Shown here piece by piece: positions 35,056 through 43,492 of a stretch of DNA of 64,000 nt. Numbering within the stretch: the first letter of the stretch is position 1; every line of letters begins with the position of its first letter. The notes below the pieces were generated by a model. The model was given only the letters and a program-made list of their open reading frames with translations, was not told where the DNA came from and did no database searches. This stretch comes from Listeria monocytogenes ATCC 19117 (GTDB taxonomy: Bacteria; Bacillota; Bacilli; Lactobacillales; Listeriaceae). The position numbers and the translations under genes are program-made. Location: NCBI RefSeq assembly GCF_000307025.1, contig NC_018584.1:1922001-1986000 (forward strand), in the 5' to 3' direction.

Positions 35056-35124
35056 ATGCCGAAAAGAGCTATTTTGCATTTAATTGATACTATCATTTTC
35101 ATTTTTATTTGTTATAATAGATGA
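35056..35124 (+). CDS. Possible 22-residue hydrophobic peptide upstream of recU
   Basis: A short frame encodes MPKRAILHLIDTIIFIFICYNR. ATG 35056 has GAGGTAG 7 bases upstream, and a TAAAAT -10-like box lies about 40 bases before. A basic N-terminus and a single hydrophobic stretch would fit a small membrane peptide. It lies between the divergent yppE and recU genes. A TATAAT (35113-35118) inside its end may be the recU promoter, so the frame may be chance. No homolog recognised. Confidence 0.3.
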   Translation: MPKRAILHLIDTIIFIFICYNR

Positions 35125-35169
35125 TAGTCTAAAATTCAGAATAGAAATTTTCTGATAGAGGTGAAAAAA

Positions 35170-35775
35170 ATGGCTATTGGTTACCCTAACGGCAAGAAGT
35201 ATGCAGCGAGTCATGAGGTTCTTCCTCAACAAAAACGGAAAGCTCCTGTAACTTATGGTAAGCGTGGTATGTCTTTGGAAGATGACCTAAATGATACGAT
35301 TGCGTATTATTTAACTCACGAAATAGCAGTCATCCACAAAAAACCTACCCCTGTCCAAATTGTCAGTGTGGACTACCCAAAAAGAAGTAGTGCCAAAATT
35401 AAGGAAGCCTACTTCAAAACACCATCCACAACAGATTATAATGGTGTGTATAAAGGAAAATACGTTGATTTTGAAGCAAAAGAAACGCAAAATACAACTT
35501 CTTTTCCGTTGAGTAATTTTCACGATCACCAAATGACACACATGGCAAACGTCTTAAAACAAGATGGTATTGTATTTGTCATTATTGCTTTCCAAAAACT
35601 CGGAGAAACTCATTTCATTCCCTTTGAGAAATTTTATCCGTTTTGGGAACGTATGCAAAGTGGTGGAAGAAAATCAGTTACTATAGCAGAAATACAAGAT
35701 GTATCAGACCAAATTCCTTATGGTCTAAATCCAAGGCTTGACTTCTTGCAATCCATAGACAAATTATACTTCTAG
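35170..35775 (+). CDS. recU: Holliday junction resolvase RecU
   Basis: This 201-residue structure-specific nuclease resolves Holliday junctions in recombination and helps chromosome segregation. Catalytic residues are in [22 protein letters not shown] (Asp, Glu, Lys of the PD-(D/E)xK fold). The RecU N-terminal stalk region [16 protein letters not shown] is present. The true start is ATG 35170 after GAGGTGA; a GTG at 35161 lies within that site. It is followed 31 bases later by the PBP gene, the conserved recU-ponA pair. By order it is lmo1891. Confidence 0.96.
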
Positions 35776-35806
35776 TCAAACCTTTTTTAAAGGAGAGAGA
35801 TTTTTA

Positions 35807-38290
35807 ATGGCAGATAAACCGCAGACAAGATCTCAGTATCGCAATAAACAAAGTGGTGGTTCTAAAAAGAAATCCCAAAAACGAGGAAAACGAGTAGTAG
35901 CGAATATTTTCAAAACTATTTTCTTTGTGGGATTATTTTTAGCTTTCTTTGGTATTGCGGCTGGTGCAACTGTCTTTTACGATTACGCAAAAGATGCACC
36001 AAAACTGACCGACTCCAAGCTACGAGATCCACTTTCATCTAAGTTACTTGATAAAGATGGAAAAGTTTTCGCAGAAGTTGGAACCGAACGGCGGGAATAT
36101 ATTGAATACAAAGATATACCTGAAACACTAAAAAATGCAATTCTAACAACGGAAGATGCGCGTTTTTATGAACATGATGGCATTGACCCAATTCGACTTG
36201 GTGGAGCAGTAATTGCCAATTTGACAGACGGTTTTGGCGCAGAAGGTGCAAGTACCCTTTCGCAACAAATCATCAAAATGTCCTATCTTGATTACACAAA
36301 TAAAACACTTGCAAGAAAAGCTCAAGAAGCATGGTTAGCTCTTCAATTAGAAGAAAAATATAGCAAGAATGACATCTTAGAAATTTATGTTAATAAAGTC
36401 TATATGTCAGACCGTGTCCACGGCATGCAAACAGCTTCCGAACATTACTTCGGTAAAAATTTGAAAGACCTTACGTTAGCTCAAACAGCCCTACTTGCAG
36501 GTATGCCACAAAGTCCGAATAACTACAATCCTTATGAACACCCAGAAGCAGCAAAAAAACGTCGTGATCAAGTTTTAACAAATATGTATACACATGATAA
36601 AATTACAAAAGAAGAAATGACCGAAGCTCAAAAAACATCTATCACTACCGGACTTCGCTCGAAAAAAGATCGTGAAGATAAAATTTACAAATACGATTCT
36701 TACGTCACACAAGTGTTAAGTGAAATTCCAAAAGAATACGATGTTTATCGTGATGGTTTAACTATCCATACAGCGCTTGACCGTGATGCCCAAGAATATA
36801 CGGAGAAAATGCTCAATACGAACGAAATTGTTAACTTCACTGATGATGAAATGCAAGCCGGTATAGTGCTTCAAGATACTAAAACTGGACGTGTTCAAGC
36901 AATCGGAGGCGGACGTAAACAAAAAGTAACTCGGGGATATAACTATGCAACCCAAGTAAAACGTTCTGTTGGGTCTACCATGAAACCAATTGCTGACTAT
37001 GGTCCTGCTTTTGAATATTTGGATTGGTCGACTGCCCATATTTTAGAAGATGAACCATATACGTATTCTGGCGGAACCCCTATTAACAACTGGGATTTCG
37101 CATACAAAGGACCAATTTCAGTAAGACAAGCACTTTACCAATCACGTAATATTCCAGCCCTAAAAACCCTTCAAGCTGTTGGGCTAGATAAATCCGAGGA
37201 ATTTGTTAATAAACTTGGCATCACCTATGATGAAGGACAAAACGTAGAATCCAACGCTATTGGAGCAAACAGTTCCAACCCAATGCAAATGGCTGGTGCC
37301 TATGCTGCATTCGGTAACAAAGGAATCTATAACAAGCCACACACTGTTACAAAAATCGTTTTATCAGATGGACAAACAGAAATTGACACAGAACCACAAA
37401 GTACTGTTGCTATGAAAGAATCAACTGCTTATATGGTTTCAGATGTTCTAAAAGATGTTCTTTCTATCGGAACAGGTACATCAGCAGCCGTACCAGGCGT
37501 ACCTGCTGCTGGTAAAACAGGTACAACGAATATTCCACCTGAATTCACTTCGAAGTACTACTACCCTAGTGGTGCTGCCCGTGACTCATGGTTCGCTGGA
37601 TATACAACCAATTATTCGATTGCTGTATGGACCGGCTATGATGACAAGAAAAAATATGTTTCAGCAAGTGAACAAAAAATTGCGCAGCGGATGTTTAGTA
37701 AATTAATGGCTCATGCATCTGCCGGTAAAACTACTGCAGATTTCAAAATGCCTAGCAATGTTGTTTCCGTCCCAATTCTAAAAGGAAGCAACCCAATTGC
37801 ACGCGCTGCTGCAGGCACTGCAAGTGATAAAGTAAGTTACGAATTATTCTTATCCGGAACCGCTCCAACCAAAACTGCTTCTACTCCAGAAGACGAGAAG
37901 AAAAAAGCAGAAGAAGCTGCGAAGAAGAAAAAAGCGGAAGAAGATAAAAAGAAAACAGATGAAGAGAAGAAAAAAGAAGAAGAGGCTAAGAAGAAAGCAG
38001 AAGAGGAAGCTAAGAAAAAGGCTGAAGAAGAAGCCAAAAATCTTACTGCCCCTGCCGGCTTAAGAGCAAGTTATAATGCCGGCTCTAAGCAAATCAATGT
38101 TTCTTGGTCTGCGGTAGATGGTGCAACCTATGAAGTAACAGTCAATGGTTCTACTACAACAGTATCTTCTACTTCCGTTTCAGTAAGCGGAGGTAATCCT
38201 GGAGACACTGTTTCCATTAACGTCGTCGCTGTTAAAGACGGTAATCGAAGCCCTGCCTCCTCTACTACAGTTAAAATTCCAGATAGTTAA
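35807..38290 (+). CDS. Class A penicillin-binding protein PBP A1 (PonA)
   Basis: This 827-residue bifunctional peptidoglycan synthase has a cytoplasmic tail rich in Arg/Lys (SQYRNKQ, a GpsB-binding type motif), then a membrane helix at 34-57. A glycosyltransferase domain follows (ILTTEDARFYEHDGID, GASTLSQQIIK). The transpeptidase domain has S390-T-M-K393, then SSN and K570-TGTT. Next comes a Lys/Glu-rich linker (about 700-745) and a C-terminal fibronectin III-like domain (NLTAPAGLRASYN onwards). It polymerises and cross-links the wall. By order it is lmo1892. Confidence 0.96.
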   Translation: MADKPQTRSQYRNKQSGGSKKKSQKRGKRVVANIFKTIFFVGLFLAFFGIAAGATVFYDYAKDAPKLTDSKLRDPLSSKLLDKDGKVFAEVGTERREYIEYKDIPETLKNAILTTEDARFYEHDGIDPIRLGGAVIANLTDGFGAEGASTLSQQIIKMSYLDYTNKTLARKAQEAWLALQLEEKYSKNDILEIYVNKVYMSDRVHGMQTASEHYFGKNLKDLTLAQTALLAGMPQSPNNYNPYEHPEAAKKRRDQVLTNMYTHDKITKEEMTEAQKTSITTGLRSKKDREDKIYKYDSYVTQVLSEIPKEYDVYRDGLTIHTALDRDAQEYTEKMLNTNEIVNFTDDEMQAGIVLQDTKTGRVQAIGGGRKQKVTRGYNYATQVKRSVGSTMKPIADYGPAFEYLDWSTAHILEDEPYTYSGGTPINNWDFAYKGPISVRQALYQSRNIPALKTLQAVGLDKSEEFVNKLGITYDEGQNVESNAIGANSSNPMQMAGAYAAFGNKGIYNKPHTVTKIVLSDGQTEIDTEPQSTVAMKESTAYMVSDVLKDVLSIGTGTSAAVPGVPAAGKTGTTNIPPEFTSKYYYPSGAARDSWFAGYTTNYSIAVWTGYDDKKKYVSASEQKIAQRMFSKLMAHASAGKTTADFKMPSNVVSVPILKGSNPIARAAAGTASDKVSYELFLSGTAPTKTASTPEDEKKKAEEAAKKKKAEEDKKKTDEEKKKEEEAKKKAEEEAKKKAEEEAKNLTAPAGLRASYNAGSKQINVSWSAVDGATYEVTVNGSTTTVSSTSVSVSGGNPGDTVSINVVAVKDGNRSPASSTTVKIPDS

Positions 38291-38295
38291 TACAA

Positions 38296-38332
38296 AAAGA
38301 GCGGAAGATGTTTAAACTATCTCGCTTTTTTT
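38296..38332. terminator. Terminator between the PBP gene and yppC
   Basis: A stem with AGCG...AGAT and ATCTCGCT arms is flanked by A-run and T-run, so it can serve both converging genes. The yppC stop lies at its right edge. Confidence 0.75.
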
Positions 38333-38822
38333 ATGATCTTTTCGCAATTAATTTACGCTGTTCTAACATTAATTCATTTAATTGCCGAAAACCTAAATAC
38401 GTATTACCTCGCTTTAATACATATTCTAACCGCTCGTCTAAATTGAGTGGTTTTGTCTCCAACGTTTTAATTTGGTCCATCAAATTATCTAGCTGTACTG
38501 GCCGGTGATTACTCCAAAATAAAATAGATAAAAAAATACCGAGCGCATCTCTAACCGTTACAGGAGATGGTTTTTTATGCACTTTCAAATCAGCTTCCAT
38601 ACTTTCAGCCAAATTAGTCATATGTTTCGCCAATTTGCGACAAGCTCGCTCTGTTTCATTTTTCCAAGGAATAACTCCACCACCTTTGGTAAAAAACTGT
38701 TGTTCTTGCCAAAAAGGTAGACCACTAACATAAATGGATTCTGGATCATATTCTTCTAAAATAACATCCGGTGCTGGGAAATCAGGATGTGTTAATTCTA
38801 CTGCATATTTAAATTCAGCCAT
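38331..38822 (-). CDS. YppC-like conserved hypothetical protein
   Basis: This 163-residue soluble protein is of unknown function, matching by context B. subtilis YppC, which also sits between ponA and nth. It contains FWQEQQFFTKGGGVIPWKNE and is rich in Leu, Lys and Glu towards the end (LDERLEYVLKRGNTYLGFRQ), suggesting helices. Its start overlaps the nth stop by eight bases, so it is read in the dnaD-nth-yppC transcript. By order it is lmo1893. Confidence 0.8.
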   Translation of the reverse strand: MAEFKYAVELTHPDFPAPDVILEEYDPESIYVSGLPFWQEQQFFTKGGGVIPWKNETERACRKLAKHMTNLAESMEADLKVHKKPSPVTVRDALGIFLSILFWSNHRPVQLDNLMDQIKTLETKPLNLDERLEYVLKRGNTYLGFRQLNELMLEQRKLIAKRS

Positions 38823-39474
38823 CGAATCCCCTCACTTTCGCTTGTTTTTTTCCTTCTCTGCATAAATAGAGTAAGGGACAGGTCGGGCATTCTGGGTTTC
38901 TTGCTTTACAATGATATCTTCCAAAGAAAATCATATAATGATGTGCATCAGACCAGAGTTCTTTTGGTAGCTTTCTTTTTAACGTTTCTTCCACTTCTAC
39001 AACAGAATCTTTCCATCTACAAATCCCTAAGCGTTTACTAATTCGTTCGACATGTGTATCTACTGCGATTGCTGGAATACCAAAGCCAACTGATAAAACA
39101 ACATTGGCCGTTTTTCTACCTACACCTGGAAGGCTCTCAAGTTCCGCATGCGTCTTTGGTACTTCCCCATTAAATTCGATTAGAATTTTCTCGGATAATC
39201 CTTGAATATTTTTTGCTTTATTACGATATAAGCCAATAGAGCGAATATCTTCCATCAATTCTTCCAGTGGAACAGCCAAATAATCTTCTGGTGAGTGATA
39301 TTTTTCAAACAGCGAGGCAGTCACGCGATTTACTAACACATCTGTACATTGAGCGGATAAGACAACAGCCACCAGTAATTCAAACGTATTTTTATGAACT
39401 AGCTCACAGTGTGCTGCTGGAAACATTTTTGCCATTTCTTCTATGCATAATACGGTTTGTTTATTCGATAACAA
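38815..39474 (-). CDS. nth: Endonuclease III (DNA glycosylase/AP lyase)
   Basis: This 219-residue base-excision repair enzyme removes oxidised pyrimidines. The helix-hairpin-helix LPGVGRKTANVVL, the catalytic Lys in the AQCTDVLVNR region and Asp in AVDTHVERIS are present. The iron-sulfur cluster ligands follow as C-x6-C-x2-C-x5-C (CKARNPECPTCPLLYLC). A TTG at 39474 with GGTGAGG 8 bases upstream fits the family start; a TTG at 39504 would be much longer. It lies 10 bases after dnaD. By order it is lmo1894. Confidence 0.95.
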   Translation of the reverse strand: MLSNKQTVLCIEEMAKMFPAAHCELVHKNTFELLVAVVLSAQCTDVLVNRVTASLFEKYHSPEDYLAVPLEELMEDIRSIGLYRNKAKNIQGLSEKILIEFNGEVPKTHAELESLPGVGRKTANVVLSVGFGIPAIAVDTHVERISKRLGICRWKDSVVEVEETLKRKLPKELWSDAHHYMIFFGRYHCKARNPECPTCPLLYLCREGKKQAKVRGFDG

Positions 39475-39484
39475 TTTGTGTACC

Positions 39485-40204
39485 TCACCCTTTTCTTTTT
39501 TCAAGCCAGTCGTATAGAGGAATCGAACCTGCGCTTTTTTTCACTTCCGTTTGGTTAATTGCTTGGCTTGTGCGCCCATTTTGATGAAATTCTTCCGCTA
39601 CACGCTTGGCATCTTCTATTGTCTTAACCCCTTGTTTCGACCAGTTAAGCAGAATCCTATCAATATATCGGAAATTTAATTTTTGCGAAATAACAGCTTC
39701 TTTTAATGCTTCTTTGATTAAATCCGGGCTCGTTCTATCTTGCTCTACCCACGCGGATAACATTTCTGCTTCCATTGGAGAAAGCGGTCTTCCAAACTCT
39801 GCTTCGAATAGAGTATATAAACTGGTTTGTTTTTCTAACTCTTTTTCATGTTTACTATCTGCTTCCTTGTTTTCATATAAAGCGACTAGTTTACCCCAGA
39901 GTGGTGCCAAATTATATTGTTCAGAAATCATTCGTGAATTATCTTGGCTTTGTTCGATAGCAATCACACCTTTTTTCAAGAGTGAGTCCATCGTTTTAAT
40001 TGTTTCTTCCAGTGGAAGCGTTGTTCTATTGGTTAACATTTCCATCGACGGGAAAAATTCTGCCTCTGCTGCAAAGGATTGAATTTGAAGTAATAGCACT
40101 AGTTCTACTTCGTTTAAGCCAATGGTTGCATAGTTTTTCACTAGCACTTGCGGTAATGTCACTTGCCCTTCAGCCATCCATTTTTCAAGAATTTTTGGAT
40201 TCAT
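39485..40204 (-). CDS. dnaD: Primosomal protein DnaD
   Basis: This 239-residue replication initiation and restart factor has an N-terminal winged-helix DDBH1 domain (residues 10-105) and a C-terminal DDBH2 domain with the YxxxIxxxW signature (NFRYIDRILLNWSKQGVKT). It helps load the replicative helicase with DnaB and DnaI. ATG 40204 has GTGAGGTG upstream. The dnaD-nth order is as in B. subtilis. By order it is lmo1895. Confidence 0.95.
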   Translation of the reverse strand: MNPKILEKWMAEGQVTLPQVLVKNYATIGLNEVELVLLLQIQSFAAEAEFFPSMEMLTNRTTLPLEETIKTMDSLLKKGVIAIEQSQDNSRMISEQYNLAPLWGKLVALYENKEADSKHEKELEKQTSLYTLFEAEFGRPLSPMEAEMLSAWVEQDRTSPDLIKEALKEAVISQKLNFRYIDRILLNWSKQGVKTIEDAKRVAEEFHQNGRTSQAINQTEVKKSAGSIPLYDWLEKRKG

Positions 40205-40315
40205 ATTTAACACCTCACTACAAAATTATAACATGGTTTTCGAGGGAAAAATATAAAAGTACTGCTAAAATCATGAAATCCCGCGGAAAAGATTATTTTC
40301 AATTTAAAGTCCACA

Positions 40316-40350
40316 AAAAAAGTGAAGCCAGTTTGTTGGCTTCACTTTTT
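40316..40350 (-). terminator. Terminator after asnS
   Basis: A perfect 14-bp stem (AAAAAGTGAAGCCA with TGGCTTCACTTTTT, within 40316-40350) has a 6-base loop. The T-run on the minus strand lies within the arm, 3 bases beyond the asnS stop. Confidence 0.92.
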
Positions 40351-40353
40351 AAC

Positions 40354-41646
40354 TTACGGATATAAACGGTTTAGTAAACGTGGGAACGGAATGGTTTCAC
40401 GTACATGTTCTGTGCCCGAAATCCAAGCAACTGTACGTTCTAAGCCAAGACCAAAACCGGAATGTGGAACAGAGCCATAACGAGCTAAGTCAAGGTACCA
40501 GCTGTAGGCTTCTTGATCCAAATCGAAGTCTTCCATTCTAGCTTGAAGCGTTTCTAAATCGTGAATACGTTCCGATCCACCAATGATTTCTCCGTATCCT
40601 TCTGGAGCAATCATATCAGCGCACAACACAACTTGATCGTTTTCTGGATCTTCCGGCATATAAAATGGTTTAATTGCTTTTGGATAATGTGTAATGAAAA
40701 CTGGTTTTTCGAAGCTGTCTGCAATCGCTGTTTCATGTGGTGCCCCGAAGTCATCTCCCCAAACAATATCATCAAAGCCTAATTCGTGTAAACGTTCGAT
40801 TGCTTCTGTATAAGTAATACGCGGGAACGGTGCAACCATTTTTTCTAAATGACTAACATCACGACCAAGGCGATCTAGTTCTAAGCGGCAGTTATCAAGA
40901 ACTGCTTTTACTAGGAATGCCACGTAGTTTTCTTGTACTTGTAAGCTATCTTCTAATTTGTAAAATGCCATTTCCGGTTCAATCATCCAGAATTCAATTA
41001 AGTGACGGCGAGTTTTTGATTTCTCAGCACGGAAAGTTGGACCGAATGAGAATACTTTACCGAAAGCCATTGCTGCTGCTTCCATGTATAATTGACCACT
41101 TTGAGATAGAAACGCATCTTCATCAAAATATTTCGTATGGAAAAGTTCGGTTGTTCCTTCTGGAGCACTTCCGGTCAAGATTGGTGGATCGATTTTTAGG
41201 AATCCTTCTTTATTGAAAAACTCATAGCTAGCGCGTATAATTTCGTTACGAATTTTCATAATCGCATGTTGACGGTTAGAACGTAGCCATAAATGACGGT
41301 GGTCCATTAAAAATTCCGTGCCATGCTCTTTTGGTGTAATTGGATAATCATGTGATTCGCTAATTACTTCTACACCAGATACAGCCATTTCATAACCAAA
41401 TGGTGAACGAGTATCTTCGTTAATTGTACCTGTGACATATAAACTTGTTTCTTGGGTTAATGCTTTAGCAGTTGCGAAAATATCATCGCCAACTTCTGCT
41501 TTTACGACAACGCCTTGCATAAATCCTGTTCCATCACGTAATTGTAAGAAAGCAATTTTACCACTTGAACGCTTATTCGCAAGCCATGCTCCAATAGTTA
41601 CTTCTTTTCCGACAAATTCGGATGCTTGATTGATTGTAATTTTCAC
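40354..41646 (-). CDS. asnS: Asparaginyl-tRNA synthetase AsnS
   Basis: This 430-residue class IIb synthetase charges tRNA-Asn. It has an N-terminal OB-fold anticodon-binding domain ([24 protein letters not shown] in part). The class II catalytic core has motif 2 [12 protein letters not shown] and motif 3 [12 protein letters not shown]. The [10 protein letters not shown] stretch places it with AsnRS rather than AspRS. It is third in ypmB-aspB-asnS. I see no T-box leader. By order it is lmo1896. Confidence 0.96.
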   Translation of the reverse strand: MKITINQASEFVGKEVTIGAWLANKRSSGKIAFLQLRDGTGFMQGVVVKAEVGDDIFATAKALTQETSLYVTGTINEDTRSPFGYEMAVSGVEVISESHDYPITPKEHGTEFLMDHRHLWLRSNRQHAIMKIRNEIIRASYEFFNKEGFLKIDPPILTGSAPEGTTELFHTKYFDEDAFLSQSGQLYMEAAAMAFGKVFSFGPTFRAEKSKTRRHLIEFWMIEPEMAFYKLEDSLQVQENYVAFLVKAVLDNCRLELDRLGRDVSHLEKMVAPFPRITYTEAIERLHELGFDDIVWGDDFGAPHETAIADSFEKPVFITHYPKAIKPFYMPEDPENDQVVLCADMIAPEGYGEIIGGSERIHDLETLQARMEDFDLDQEAYSWYLDLARYGSVPHSGFGLGLERTVAWISGTEHVRETIPFPRLLNRLYP

Positions 41647-41659
41647 TTGTCTACACTCC

Positions 41660-42841
41660 CTATTTCATAAAACTTTTGATTCGATTTATAGCTTCTTGGA
41701 ATAAGTCTGGATTTGTTGCATAAGAAAGGCGTATATAATCAGGCATTCCGAATCCTGAGCCTGGAATGACTGCGACTTTCGCTTCTTCTAAAAGAGCTGC
41801 TACAAAAGCATCTACATCCTGAAAACCTTTTTTATGTGCCGCTTCTTTTACTTCAATAAAGAAATAAAAAGCGCCATCTGGTTTTTTCGGTTTAAAACCT
41901 GGAATGCTACTTAGTTCTGGATAAAAACGTTCCATTCGTTCTTCAAAAGCTTTGTACATTTTTTCTGGAACTTCTTGACTACCAACATACGCTTCAAGTG
42001 CAGCATACTGGGCATTAGCAGTTGGATTACTTGTTAAATGATCCGCTAACTTACTCATTCCAGCAATGATTTCTTTATTTGCAGCTGCGTAACCAATTCG
42101 CCAGCCCGTCATTGAATATGCTTTAGATACACCATTAATAACAATAGTTAAATCATACAAACGGTCACTCAAACTCGCGATAGAGACTAAATCAGCTTTG
42201 TTACCATAGTATAATTTTTCGTATATTTCATCAGATAAAATGTAAATCTGATGTTTTTCAGCAACTTCACCAATAGCAATAAGCTCCTCTTTCGTATAGC
42301 ACATACCAGAAGGGTTATTGGGTGAATTTAAAACGATTGCTTTTGTTTTTTTCGTGATAGCTTTTTCAAAATTTGCTGCTGAAATTTTGAAATCCGCGTC
42401 AAAACCAGTTTCTACAAAAACAGGAATACCACCTGCTAATTTGACTTGTTCGGGATAAGTTACCCAATATGGAACTGGAATAATGACTTCATCGCCTGGA
42501 TCTAAAATCGTTTGAAACGCAGAGTAGAGTACATGTTTAGCACCAGTACCTACGAAAATCTGGTTCGTTTCGTAGTTTAAGAACTGATCTTTTTGGAGCT
42601 TATCAACAATCGCTTGTTTTAGCTCGATGATTCCACTAGAAGGAGTATATTTGGTGAATCCTTTGTTCATGGACTCAATTGCTGCATCGATAATATTCTG
42701 CGGGGTATTGAAATCTGGTTCCCCAGCACCTAAGCCGATAACATCAATTCCTTCTTGTTTCATTTGTTTTGCTTTAGCCGTAATCGCAAGTGTTGGCGAC
42801 GGGGCCACTCCTTTGACACGTTTTGATAACGGTAAGTCCAT
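41660..42841 (-). CDS. aspB: Aspartate aminotransferase, AspB family
   Basis: This 393-residue PLP-dependent class I aminotransferase interconverts aspartate and 2-oxoglutarate with oxaloacetate and glutamate. The PLP Lys is in [16 protein letters not shown], the substrate Arg in YIRLSYATN, and LNSPNNPSG and SDEIYEKL are the usual blocks. The context before asnS, also seen in B. subtilis, fits aspartate supply for asparagine. By order it is lmo1897. Minor doubt about exact amino-acid preference. Confidence 0.93.
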   Translation of the reverse strand: MDLPLSKRVKGVAPSPTLAITAKAKQMKQEGIDVIGLGAGEPDFNTPQNIIDAAIESMNKGFTKYTPSSGIIELKQAIVDKLQKDQFLNYETNQIFVGTGAKHVLYSAFQTILDPGDEVIIPVPYWVTYPEQVKLAGGIPVFVETGFDADFKISAANFEKAITKKTKAIVLNSPNNPSGMCYTKEELIAIGEVAEKHQIYILSDEIYEKLYYGNKADLVSIASLSDRLYDLTIVINGVSKAYSMTGWRIGYAAANKEIIAGMSKLADHLTSNPTANAQYAALEAYVGSQEVPEKMYKAFEERMERFYPELSSIPGFKPKKPDGAFYFFIEVKEAAHKKGFQDVDAFVAALLEEAKVAVIPGSGFGMPDYIRLSYATNPDLFQEAINRIKSFMK

Positions 42842-42863
42842 TTTATTCCCTCCTCCAATTTAG

Positions 42864-43385
42864 TTACAAGTTTTCAATCTCTCTGTACCATTCACCTGTT
42901 TCAAAGTTAATGTCAAAGTAGTTTAGCTTGTCATTCTTATCTAAGTAGGCAACTTCCCAAATAGGCGTTTCTTTTTCCATTCCTAAATTCACATGTAAAA
43001 TTTTCTTTGGATTCTTTTCTTTTGTGACTTTATCGCGTGCTTGTTGTTCTGTAATCCCATCAGATGCGAATTTAACATATACTTTGTCGGATTTTTTCTT
43101 TGGAACCCAAACAATGATATTCTTATTCTTACTGTTCTTACCAGTTAATACGTAATACACTTCTTTTGGCCCATTATAAAGATAAAATTGATCTGTTGTT
43201 TTTAAATCAACTTGGCCACTTATTCGGTCTAAGGCTTCTGTTTCTGCATTGGTTACTGGTTTTTCTGCATATCTAAAGTACAGAAAAGCTGCTACGACAA
43301 GCACAATAATTATGCCGAGAATAATCGCTATCCATTTGCCAATCTTACGCTTAGGTTTTCTATTTCGCAAAATAATCTCGCTCAT
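42864..43385 (-). CDS. YpmB-like membrane-anchored protein with PepSY-type domain
   Basis: This protein of about 173 residues has a basic N-terminus, one membrane helix (IAIILGIIIVLVVAAFLYF) and an outer part like DUF5590/PepSY (ITEQQARDKVTKEKNPKKILHVNLG, in part). The function is unknown. The longest frame would start at 43448, but this lies inside a TATAAT -10 box, so it cannot be translated from there. ATG 43385 is chosen, though the GGAGG site is 24 bases away. It precedes aspB-asnS as in B. subtilis. By order it is lmo1898. Confidence 0.82.
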   Translation of the reverse strand: MSEIILRNRKPKRKIGKWIAIILGIIIVLVVAAFLYFRYAEKPVTNAETEALDRISGQVDLKTTDQFYLYNGPKEVYYVLTGKNSKNKNIIVWVPKKKSDKVYVKFASDGITEQQARDKVTKEKNPKKILHVNLGMEKETPIWEVAYLDKNDKLNYFDINFETGEWYREIENL

Positions 43386-43446
43386 TTCTATTTCTAAATT
43401 ACCGGAATTCCTCCGGCGATATGCATTTTCATTTTCGCATAGATAC

Positions 43447-43452
43447 ATTATA
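43447..43452 (-). promoter_or_regulatory. -10 box of the ypmB-aspB-asnS promoter
   Basis: A perfect TATAAT on the minus strand, with TTCAAA 17 bases upstream as a weak -35. Transcription from it would start near 43440, leaving a leader of about 50 bases before ATG 43385. Confidence 0.5.
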
Positions 43453-43492
43453 GCAATAGCGGCCTAAGATTTGAAGTCATATCAGGAAAAAT

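Noticed and set aside
37837-38037. Minus-strand frame of 66 codons rich in Ser/Phe
   Set aside because: It is the antisense of the Lys/Glu-rich linker of the PBP; composition follows the repeat on the other strand.
37890-38040. Repetitive AAG/GAA-rich DNA in the PBP gene
   Set aside because: It encodes a Lys/Glu linker within an intact frame, common in listerial PBP A1; not a separate repeat element.
40205-41660. T-box leader for asnS
   Set aside because: asnS lies 13 bases behind aspB, with no room for a leader, and no T-box sequence is found before ypmB.
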